NCBI GenBank assembly: GCA_022559845.1
Contig: CM040118.1
Location: 232,299,224 to 232,363,223 of the forward strand
Length of the DNA: 64,000 nt
DNA from: Amorphophallus konjac
Taxonomy: Eukaryota; Streptophyta; Magnoliopsida; Alismatales; Araceae
Direction: 5' to 3'
The notes beneath the pieces are model-generated. The model did no database searches, had not been told where the DNA came from, and was given only the letters and a program-made list of their open reading frames with translations. The position numbers and the translations under genes were made by a program. This document shows positions 55,036 to 64,000 of the stretch, piece by piece. Each line of letters opens with the position of its first letter. Position 1 is the stretch's first letter.

Positions 55036-56471
55036 ATGATGAAGAGGAGCTTCGAGGTGATGGCTATGGAGGAGAAAGCTTACACCGGCCCCAAAGCTGT
55101 AAGAAAAGAGCATGGAGAACTCCAGCGGCTGATATCAATTCCCAAGCAATTAAGCTCCAATGCCCAAAGAGTGGTAAGTTCTCACAACTCATCCAAAGTT
55201 CAGAATTTTGCTGCACTTATTCTTTTCATTACTTCCTTCTTTCTTTTCTCAAGCCCCTTCCTGGTCCAAGGTGCTATTCCAATCTGAAGTGGGTGACTCC
55301 CATGGTAAAGGCACTTCCCATAGAGATCACCTCAATCCTTAAAGCATGGCACCTTCAACCCCTCTTGGTTTTAGGCAAGAATTTCCAGAAATTATCCTTC
55401 GATTGGCCAAGCCTTTAAGCACTTGTGGAACTATGGCATCCACAAACTCATACTTTCATCTTCCCTTCCTTTGAGGCAACCGTCCTTTTAGAAGAGGTAG
55501 AGACCTACCTAGCCCTTCCTAAGACTAAGGTGGGGGATGAAGACCGGGTTTGCTACACAATATAGCCTATCGACCCGTCCTTGATCTTGAGTGATTTCAT
55601 TCACAATCCAAAGGACGTGAGAACCATGATCAGCCCACACCACATTCACTTGATACCCTTGGCACAGTGGATAGTGTCTCATTATAAAAATAAGTGGGAG
55701 AGACATGAAGCCATAGCCAAGGCGGTGGCGGTTTGCTTGTGTGGAGTCTTTCTTTTTACCACTACTGACCACCTCTTAGACATCCAAAATCTTGGCATTA
55801 TTAGCGGGCTGTGGCGGGGAATGTCTATCTCTCAAGCGGTCCTCTCATACCTTTATGAAGGACTAAGCTCGGCTTGCATAGGAGACCCCTTGTTTGGTTC
55901 CATGATACTCCTTGAGTGCTGGATGGGAATAAGAATCAAATTCCTTCCTAAGGAAGACATAATTTCAGCAAGCCGGATCTTCGGGAGCCACCCTCTCTTC
56001 TTTATTGGAGGGGCATTTGGATATTCTCCTCAGGTTGAATGCAAGACAGCGGATAAGAAAACTCGGGACGAATGGCGCCTCTTCCTTAACATTCTTCCAA
56101 TGGACAAGTTCATCATGCGACCAAGAGTCCTCCGAAGCACTCTTCTCAAAATACCGCGGCGTCAAGGCCTGGACCTCCAGCTAGTAGGGAACACTACCAT
56201 GGCGATCTACAACCCGCACCGATGCCATCTTCAGATCGGATTACCTCGAATCAGCGTTTCTGCACTATCACACTACCCTCCCCTTCTACCTAGGAAGATG
56301 GGGACCGAGGAAGATGAACGAGCAGTTCGGAACGCGCTGACCATGTGGGAGATCAGCAAGGTGCGTCCGTGGCAAGCAGAAGTTGAAGAGAACGACGAAA
56401 CACGCCGAGATTACATGAAAGAGTTGAGAAGAATCCGCCCTCTTGCGGATAAGAAAATGAATGTATCTTGA
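55036..56471 (+). pseudogene. antisense gene 2 of element B, unknown (weakly DUF7745-like)
   Basis: Exons 55036-55173 and 55254-56471; the phase-0 intron is 80 bp with GT-AG ends. The protein aligns with gene 2 of A over its whole length (TGPKAVRKEHGEL in exon 1; CLCGVFLFTTTDHLLDIQNL and ECKTADKKTRDEWRLF in exon 2) and ends LADKKMNVS. Two in-frame stops, TAA at about 55417 (for Ser) and TAG at about 55562 (for Glu), lie in the first third; the remaining 296 codons are open and keep the Trp codon lost in A. Between copies, conserved segments are spread along the protein, which suggests selection before the stops. The function is unknown. Confidence 0.78.
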
Positions 56472-56647
56472 TTTTCCTTTTTGTTCATGAGAGATATCAT
56501 GTAATTGACAATCGAAGTTGAATTTATCAAGAATTATATTTCATTAATCTTTGCTTGAATGAGATGAGATTGCCATAGTTGAATGATCTTGAGTTCCATA
56601 GTTCGAAAGGCTAGAATGATGTGAACAGACAAGGCTTCTGGAGTAAG

Positions 56648-56900
56648 AGACGGATATGCACTGGGCCGCCATAAGGAAATAACGGTCCTGCGACAGGCCG
56701 TCATAATGAGAATAACAAGAGCCCTGTCTCTGAAGGATATGACGGATGGGTCTTGAGCCGTTATATTCAAGTAACGGTAGATCCCAGATCGTTATAGTGA
56801 TGGTTCAATGAAAAGGAAGAAGGCCCATGCCTGAAGGGAAATAACGGTCAAAGATGGGCCCGTTATATGACTGTAACGGTCTGATGCTGGCGTGTTACAC
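56648..56900. promoter_or_regulatory. three palindrome pairs after antisense gene 2 (B)
   Basis: Pairs start at 56648/56680, 56740/56772 and 56842/56874: 32 bp in each pair; 92 and 102 bp between pairs, close to 91 and 100 in A. Confidence 0.9.
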
Positions 56901-57117
56901 ACTTTGAACCTACATAGTTGTGGGCTTTTGCCTTTGGACTTGTCCCTGTATTCTGCACACACTCAAACATGAAACAAGTTAGATCTGTTCTTAGACTCAA
57001 CCCCTCGCCTTGAAGCAAGTTAGATAATGACCGTTTCTTGATATTTGGTCAAGGGGTGGAGCCTTATTAAATAGGCAAAAACATAATGAAAATGGGATGC
57101 ATGCTATGCATATGATG

Positions 57118-57355
57118 GTATTTTTGGGAGTTTTGGAAAATATTTAATGTTTTTGGATTTTTGAAAATATTTGTTTTGTTTTGGATTTTTGAAAATATTT
57201 GTTGTTTTGGATTTTTGAAAATATTTGATGTTTTCTTGGATTTTGAAAGATATTTGATGTTTTTGGATTTTGAGAATATTTGATGTTTTTGGATTTTGAA
57301 AATATTTGATGTTTTTAGATTTTGAAAATATTTGATGTTTTTGGATTTTGAAAAA
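57118..57355. repeat. 26-bp T-rich minisatellite
   Basis: Units TTTGATGTTTTTGGATTTTG plus AAAATA recur with 26-bp period (57253, 57279, 57305). Counterpart of 30487-30735. Both lie about 230 bp after the palindrome pairs. Confidence 0.92.
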
Positions 57356-58112
57356 CCAGTGCCTCTCTAGCAACACGAGACCTTCCTTGTTTTAGGTTGA
57401 GTCTCGAGATTGGCGTGCAATAGTGTGACAACCCCTGGCCAAGACCTAATCATTGTGACGGTGTTTTTACCAATGCCATACCTAGGGTACTCATTTCAGT
57501 CCTAAAAGGAAAAAAAATCATGGGGGTAAGCTTAGGCTAGATATGGGAGTTTTAGAACTTGATTCTCTCACCGTACAACCCTATTAGAGATTTGGTCTGT
57601 TGTGCCGGGGCTTTTATGTCCGTCATCGAACCTTTGTCCACTTAGGCATGCATGCGACCGGGCTCATAACGTCCCGCGGGGAACTGTACTGCCACTCTTG
57701 TCATGCCTAGTTTTCTTTTTCCTTTTGGAGCTTTTAAAAATTCATTCACAGACTTTGAGATGATGCTTTTGATTTTGTTGTAAAGAGCACTCATTTTCTT
57801 TTCTTTTCCTTTCTTTCTTGTGGCGTCAGGTCATAACAGACTTGCCCCTATTTGAGACCTCTTCTCGTTAGGGAGTTTGGATTGGTTGTCTCCTCCTTAT
57901 TTACTCCTTACCCCTAGATTCAGCCGAAGAATGAAGCGGACAGGGACTTCGACTTTCCCCTAAAGCATGGCCGAGGAAAACGGTGTCTTATAAGCAAGGA
58001 GCCCGACCAGGGATGCCGTGTAGTGTGTGATTCTTAGGATGCCTTACTCGGGACCCTCTTTTTGAGGATAGGGAGGAAGTTCTTATTGCCGGAGAAGCAC
58101 ATGGTTTAGATT
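57356..58112 (-). other. non-coding region between minisatellite and pol of B
   Basis: It aligns with 30736-31271 plus 35325-35542 in A and shows the empty site of F (at GGATTGG, about 57880-57886). No conserved ORF. Confidence 0.7.
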
Positions 58113-61100
58113 TTAAGGAAAGAAATGCTTAAGATACAACCCATTCCACGGGTGAGAGAGCTCCTCACCTTCCGCGTTTACTAAACGATAAGCATTTCCT
58201 GGATATGCCTCCTTTACTACAAACGGCCCTTCCCAATTAGGTTGCAACTTGGACCTAGGACCTGCAGACCGAATGAATTTGCGTTTCAAAACAATATCAC
58301 CCGTCATGAATTTACGTTCAATTACCTTCTTTTGAAAATAATGCGAAACCCTCTTTTGATAAACAGAAACGTGATCAGCCGCATTCATCCTCTTCTCATC
58401 CAAGAGTTCCAACTGGACCAGCAACGCCTCCCGACGTTCATCGAGATTAAGTTCCTTATCGAGCTGCACTCTAAGGGAAGGGATTAAGATCTCATATGGG
58501 AGCACCGCCTCCATCCCATAGGTTAGGGAATAGGGAGTTTGCCCCATAGGGGTATGGACGGAGGTGCGGTAAGCCCACAGAGCTTCCACCAATCTTTCAG
58601 GCCAATCAGAAAATTTATGTGCTTCGCATGTTTTCTTGATGATTTTAAGAAGGGTTTTATTAGTGACCTCGGCTTGACCGTTGCTTTGAGGGTAATATGG
58701 AGATGAATGATGCAGTGCAATATTGAACTTCTTACATAGGTCCTTAAGCTCTTGGGAGACGAACTGGGGTCCGTTGTCGGTGATGATGCTGCTTGGCACT
58801 CCGAACCGCGAGATGATATTCTTCATGATAAAGCGGCACACCGTTGTAGCTTTGATTTCTGCGTACGCCTCGGCTTCGGCCCATTTGGTGAAGTACTCAG
58901 TAGCGGTGAGGATGAAGGATTTTTGCTTGATCTAAGAATTAGGATCACCGAGCGGGCCTACAACGTCGAAAGCCCACATAGAGAATGGCCAAGGAGTAGT
59001 CATAGGATGGAGGGACGAAGCTGGAGAGTGAATTTTATCAGCATGAAGTTGGCATTTAAGACACCTCCGGACATAGAGGGAGCAATCTTCCTCTAGAGTG
59101 GGCCAATAGTAGCCCTGCCTAAGGATCTTCTTCGCTAGAGCCTGGCCATTGACATGACCTCCACACTCACTAGAATGGGCCGCTTCAGCCACTTTCCAAG
59201 CTTCTACATCATCCAAGCATCTCATGAGCATTCCATTAGTAGCGCGCCTATACAGTTCTCCTGCAATGATAGTGTACCTTGCGGCGGCTCTTCTTATTGC
59301 TTTACGTTGCTCGGCCTTTGCCCCTTCTGGGAATGACCCTGCTTTGCAAAACAATTCGATTTCATGATACCAAGGCAATTCTTCTTCGTCCAGAATCTCC
59401 TCTAGTTCTGTTAATGAAACTTCCTTGAGATCTTCCTTCTCAACTCTCGCCTCTATAGATTTCCTGAGGTTGATGAACCAAGGATCTTGAAGAGAAGGTG
59501 CGTCCAATCTCTGGATGACGATGGTCTCATTACTACGACTGAGAGGGAAAGATAAGGAGGAAGCAAGAGATGCCAAAGCATCAGCTAGAATGTTCAGAGA
59601 ACGGGGAGTATGGATTATAGATCAGCTTACGAAATCGCTTAGCAATGAGAGTGACCAAATCTTGATAAGGTTTGAGCTTGGGGTCACGAGTACGGTAAGT
59701 GGACAGAACTTGCCGTAGAACGAGCTGAGAGTCTCCTATGATGTTTAAATAGCGCGCGCCTAGGAGATAGGCGTGCTTCAAGCCGGCTAGGAGAGCCTCA
59801 TACTCAGCGATGTTGTTGGTAGCAGGAAATCGAAGTTGATAAGCGAAGGGGATGGTTACTCCCACCGGAGTAAGCAAGACAGCACCGATCCCTTGGCCTT
59901 GGGAGTTGAGCGCACCATCGAAGTGCAGAGACCAAAAGGGATGATGAGAAAGGACAGAGAGATGCTCATCAGGGAAATCATCCTCAATAGAATCGGTATG
60001 AGGAATAGGGAGATGTGCAAGATGCTCAGCAATGGCATATCCTTTGACTGCCTTCTGAACGACAAAGGTGATGTCGAACTGAGAGAGGAAGCTCTGCCAG
60101 CGAGCTAACCTACTAGAAAGGATGGGTTTTTCTAAGAGATAACGGACCGGGTCCATTCTAGAGATCAACCTAACTGGGTGGGCGAGAAAGTAATGTTTAA
60201 GCTTCTGAGCTACCCACACTAAGGCGGCACAAGTCTTCTCCATAGCGGTGTACTTGGATTCAGCTGGATTAAACAGTCGAGAGAGGTAGTACGCAGCCCG
60301 CTCTTTCCCTTCATCATCTACTTGTGCTAAGACCGCCCCTAGGGAGTCCTCAATAATCGAGATGTATAGGATTAGGGGTTTCCCAGGGACAGGAGGTTGC
60401 AAAACTGGGGGATTGGACAGATACTCTTTGAGGTCCTCATAGGCCTTCTGACAATCTTGATTCCATTCGAACTTGACACCTGCCTTAAGCAACTCATAAA
60501 ACGGACGACACCTCTGAGAATGCTGAGATATAAATCTTCTAATGAATTGCAGTCTACCAATCAATCCTCGAAGTTCCGTAATGTTCTTTGGCGGAGGCAT
60601 GTCCATGACGGCCTGTGCTTTATTAGGATCAATCTGGATCCCCCGTTTGCTCACTATGAACCCTAACAACTTCCCTGAGGAGACTTCGAATACACACTTC
60701 TTCGGATTCATCTTAAGCTTATACTCCCTGGCCCTCTGCAGCACTTTAGCCAGGATAGAGGGGTGCTCTTCTTTTGTTCTTGATTTCACCAAGATGTCAT
60801 CCACGTAAGCTTCCATGTATATGTGCATCATGTCGTGGAAAATGGCCATCATCGCCCTTTGATAGGTGGCACCTACATTTTTCAAACCAAATGGCATAAC
60901 TACATAACAATACGTGTCCCAGGGTGTGGTGAAGGAAGTCTTCTCTTGGTCTTCTGGAGCGAGACGGATCTGATTGTAGCCCGAGTACCCATCCATAAAT
61001 GACAGAGCTTCATACCCGGCAGTGTTATCCACTAGGACGTCTATATGAGGTAGCGGGAAATCATCTTTGGGACATGCTTTGTTTAGATCCCTGAAGTCAA

Positions 61101-61965
61101 TGCATATGCGCACTTTTCCATCCTTCTTGAGAACAAGGACTATGTTCGCCACCCACTGAGGATATAAAATCACTCTGACGAACCTGGCCTTATATAGCTT
61201 GTCGACCTCTTCTTTGATCCTTAAGGCCATGTGGGGGTGAAATCTTCTTGACCGTTGTTTCACAGGTGTTGCCCCTGGTTTAAGCACGAGTCGATGTTCC
61301 ACTAAGGAGGGGTCAAGACCTGGCATGTTCTCATAAGACCAGGCGAAAGAATCACTATACTCCCTTAATACCTTAATTAGATCTTCTTCTACCTGTGAAG
61401 GGAGATCAGCAGAAATAATGACGGGCCTTGGGTCTTCTTCTGTTCCCAAGTTGATTTCCTTTGTAGGTTCATCCACTGCCGTCGATGGCTGGTCGAATCT
61501 TTTTAGTCCTTGTGCATATAAGTCGGCAGTGTTATCTACATTGCTGTCTTCATCTATTGGATCTTTCTCATCCAAGACCTCATAGATGCCTAATCCGTCG
61601 TCGCTCCATTCCCCTTCTATTTCCTCTTCATCCTCAATCACGATTGCTGTAGCGACGAATTCCGGACACTTCAAAAGAGCATGACACCGCTGAGCTATAT
61701 CTTGCAAGAACCTATCAGGAACAGATCGGGACGGATGCGCAAGCGAGCGCGGTTCAGAATGGGAAGGGTTGGACGACCCAGAACAAGACCCTACTTCTCT
61801 AGACCTAACGGACTCTACTCCTCTAGACTCGACGGACCCTAACCCTAACCTAGGGGACAGAAGACCTAGTGGAAGGGAAGGCGCAGGGGACTCGTGCCCC
61901 TGGGAGGAAGATGGCGGCAAGATAGCGTAATCTTCCACTGAAATCTTCGTTTCAAATTTGATGTT
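58113..61965 (-). pseudogene. pol: Tat-type pol of element B
   Basis: From 61938 leftwards one long frame (785 aa) covers the acidic linker, RT (CIDFRDLNKACP, YVDDILV), RNase H and most of aRNH (SLHFDGALNSQG). A frameshift near 59600 breaks the end of aRNH (expected ILADALASLASS). Then 59576-58935 carries the H2C2 finger and the start of integrase; a stop at about 58932-58934 precedes the core (IITDNGPQF, E in GQAEVT) and the C-terminal domain ending KHFFP at 58113. Upstream, a run of 8 A where A has 10 puts the gag-pro frame out of phase. With only about three lesions, B is the better preserved copy. Confidence 0.93.
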
Positions 61966-63991
61966 TTTTTTGGAGGTCAGCGGAGACTATACAGCAAGAT
62001 GGAGGAGGTGGGAGCTGCATAGGGAACAGCTCGGGGAAAATGTAGTCGAAGAAAGGATCGGAAGAAGAGAACCACATCTCGTGGAGTTGGGCGTTGGGAG
62101 GAGGAGGAGTGAAGAGAGTGGATAGATCGAGGGGTGGGCACTTCCCGCAAGCACAAGGAACAAATAGAATCTTGGGCGGATCAATGAAAGACGGATTTAT
62201 TATGATGGGAGGAAGGCGGGGTATGAAGTCCCTTTGTTGAAAGATAGATTGGAGGCATGAGGGAGGCCAAGAAAAGATAACGGGAGAGCTCCCCCTTTCC
62301 TGTAGATCAACAATAGGCTGCTTCTTCAGTCTCCACTTCATAAGCCGAACTTCTTGTTGCTTCTTCTGACATTCCTCCTCATAAAAGAGCCCCTGCAAGG
62401 CCTGACTGTAGTCGAGCATGTCATCATCTGACCCTCCTGGCAAGGGAGGCGGACTGGCAATTGGACAAACTGTATTCCTTTCTTGCTGAACCGGCTTTGG
62501 AGCTAATGTGCCAGGTTGGAGAGGCCCTTTGACAAAATGCTGACGATAATCCCAGGTGAGCGGCCCAGAATCACCCATCATAGATAATGCTGTTTCTTTG
62601 TAGCCGAGACCTTTCCTACCCATTTTTCTTCCCTTAGGTATAGGCTTAGTCATCCCTTGCAGTTGCGCACCAAGGCCTCTCCCCGGTTGATAGCCCAGTT
62701 TCAATATAATGTTCCACCCCTTTGAATCTTGAATCTGCGGCTTCACTTTGACATTAACTGGAGTAGCGACGGGCTTAGGGGATGTATAAGCCCAAGGAAA
62801 GTTCAAATCCAGCACTGACAGAATGGGCCAGCTGCTTGGCCAAAGTGTGGGAAGAACTTGCTCTGAAATAGCCTTTACTGACTGCACTGTGGATAAGCTC
62901 TTAACTTTGACGACCCTCCCTTGAAAGGGGAACTTAATGCACTGATGTGCGGTGGAGGGCACGGCGCCGAGTGTGTTAATCCAGGGACGACCCAAGATAG
63001 CCTTGAACATAGGGTCGATATCAAGAACATAGAATTCCACAGCCATAGTAAGGGGCCCGAGCTTTGCCTGAATGGTGACTACCCCGTGACATGCCCGCCT
63101 TGAGTTGTCATATGCTGCTATAGTGGTGGGGGTAGGCCGTAGTAACTCTTCAGATATGTTGCATGCCCGGAGGGTGCTGAGTGGGCAAACATTAATTGAG
63201 GCCCCTATGTCAACCAGTGCTGCCTCAATGTCGACTTTATTCAGGGTAATTGTTATGCAGAGCGGCATTTGCCGAGCCCCCGGAGGTGCAAGCTCAGTTT
63301 CAGAGAACGTGATTGCCAGCCCTTTGGAGATGGTTGCCAGTGCCGTCGGTAGGCTATCAACTGCCATGTCTTCGCTAACCATTACCTTCTGTAGGAAATG
63401 CCTCAGTGCATCTTGACGAAGGGTAGACCTTTTGATCAGCTCCAACACAGATATTTTGGCGGGCACTCGATCCAGATGATGCAACAAGTCATATTGAGTA
63501 CCCGGCAAAGGTCCAGTTTCTTCTTGCTCGGCCACCGGCTGAGAGGACTGGGGATTAGAAGTAGTAACGTAATTCCGATGGAACATCTTCCCGCTCCTCA
63601 AAGCACAGCTTGCCGCGGCATTTGAAGATAGTATGATGGGCCCTACGGGGTGGATGAATGGAACAGGTGGTGCCGGGGAGGCGGTTTGGTGGAGCGTAGG
63701 GTTGGTGAGTTTAATGGGCGGTGCGCGGATGATGGATGAAGGATTGGTGGAAGGCAGGGTGGTGATGGATGTAGATGCGGGTGGAGGGAAGGCTAGCGGT
63801 TGGGAAAGAATGGGTGAAGGATTGGGCGGCGGTGTGATGGTGGTGATGGGAGTAAATGAGAGAGAGTATGATGGAATGGAGAGTGGTAGAGGATTTGCGG
63901 GAACGGGTGTGAATGAGAGGATGAGTTGAGAGGACGTCGGCTGTGCAGGGATGATGAAGGGAGGATTGCGGTGGTTATGGTGGAGGGCCAT
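61952..63991 (-). CDS. gag C-terminal region with retropepsin and G-patch (element B)
   Basis: 679 codons open, continuing beyond the window; the ATG at 63991 is probably internal. Order: Pro-rich low-complexity part, a conserved helix (ISVLELIKRSTLRQDALRHF), retropepsin with active-site-like VDIGASINVCPL and the later ILGRPWINTLG motif, a G-patch (GWNIILKLGYQPGRGLG, then GMTKPIPKGRK), and a tail with FVPCACGKCPP. The catalytic triplet is D-I-G where retropepsins have D-T/S-G. The protease would cut the polyprotein; G-patches bind RNA or helicases. The frame ends with KKHQI at 61952 because of a 2-base loss in an A run; in A the same place reads on into pol, so the two genes were one frame. 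Confidence 0.82.
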   Translation of the reverse strand: MALHHNHRNPPFIIPAQPTSSQLILSFTPVPANPLPLSIPSYSLSFTPITTITPPPNPSPILSQPLAFPPPASTSITTLPSTNPSSIIRAPPIKLTNPTLHQTASPAPPVPFIHPVGPIILSSNAAASCALRSGKMFHRNYVTTSNPQSSQPVAEQEETGPLPGTQYDLLHHLDRVPAKISVLELIKRSTLRQDALRHFLQKVMVSEDMAVDSLPTALATISKGLAITFSETELAPPGARQMPLCITITLNKVDIEAALVDIGASINVCPLSTLRACNISEELLRPTPTTIAAYDNSRRACHGVVTIQAKLGPLTMAVEFYVLDIDPMFKAILGRPWINTLGAVPSTAHQCIKFPFQGRVVKVKSLSTVQSVKAISEQVLPTLWPSSWPILSVLDLNFPWAYTSPKPVATPVNVKVKPQIQDSKGWNIILKLGYQPGRGLGAQLQGMTKPIPKGRKMGRKGLGYKETALSMMGDSGPLTWDYRQHFVKGPLQPGTLAPKPVQQERNTVCPIASPPPLPGGSDDDMLDYSQALQGLFYEEECQKKQQEVRLMKWRLKKQPIVDLQERGSSPVIFSWPPSCLQSIFQQRDFIPRLPPIIINPSFIDPPKILFVPCACGKCPPLDLSTLFTPPPPNAQLHEMWFSSSDPFFDYIFPELFPMQLPPPPSCCIVSADLQKKHQI

Positions 63992-64000
63992 GACCTGCGG

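Larger units (their letters stand above)
40008..64000 (-). mobile_element. giant Tat-type Ty3/gypsy element B (runs off the window)
   Basis: A second member of the family of A: 3' LTR 40008-41756, PPT, antisense gene 1, antisense gene 2, pol and the gag-pro region, all in the same order. Without C it exceeds 16 kb in the window. It is inserted in A, so A is older. Its own coding regions are broken by a few stops and two frameshifts. Confidence 0.9.

Noticed and set aside
61952..61970. Programmed frameshift at the A run between gag-pro and pol of B
   Set aside because: B has 8 A and A has 10; with 10 the frame is continuous. Reaching pol in B would need +1 or -2, so a 2-base loss is simpler.

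Overview
This window is plant nuclear DNA made almost entirely of nested LTR retrotransposons. Supporting this are Ty3/gypsy Tat-type pol genes with a second, archaeal-type RNase H, a chromovirus-like ORF with a chromodomain, a Ty1/copia gag, tRNA-iMet primer binding sites, and plant mobile-domain-like genes with GT-AG introns. I see no host housekeeping gene, rRNA, tRNA gene or CRISPR array. The species cannot be told beyond a flowering plant with a repeat-rich genome.

Layout. (1) 1-8262: 3' half of a Tat-type element on + (broken pol 1-3378, an antisense spliced gene 7191-4595, 3' LTR to about 8262). (2) About 8266-10363: probable solo LTR (G). (3) 10364-17568: non-autonomous element D on -, PBS and PPT visible, left LTR truncated. 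(4) 17569-21308: Ty1/copia fragment E on - (gag remnant, PBS, LTR). (5) 21309-40007: giant Tat-type element A on - (3' LTR, PPT, two antisense spliced genes, pol), cut by F (31272-35319, TSD ATTGG), a probable solo LTR. (6) 40008-64000+: a second copy, B, of the same family, inserted into the gag-pro region of A and running off the window. (7) 43891-51775: non-autonomous chromovirus C on -, inserted in exon 2 of antisense gene 1 of B, with identical-length 2360-bp LTRs and a perfect AGAAG TSD.

In A and B the sense strand (-) encodes a retropepsin/G-patch region, RT-RNaseH-aRNH and integrase. Between pol and the 3' LTR lie two genes on the opposite strand: gene 1 (seven exons, plant-mobile-domain-like plus coiled coil) and gene 2 (two exons, unknown, weakly DUF7745-like). 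Both copies carry stop codons, so neither is autonomous as it stands.

The most unusual signal is a family of spaced palindromes, consensus TAACGGTC-N8-GACCGTTA. They come in pairs or triplets whose starts are 30-32 bp apart and recur every 91-127 bp. They occupy six corresponding non-coding places in A and in B: U3, U5 side, upstream of gene 1, intron 1, between the genes, and after gene 2. The same motif with the same 31-32 bp phasing occurs in the unrelated element D. Other families carry different palindromes: GTCGAC pairs about 22 bp apart in E, GTCGAC in G, and GGCGCGCC clusters in F. This looks like modular, helically phased protein-binding arrays, family-specific in part and convergent in part; I know of no description of it.
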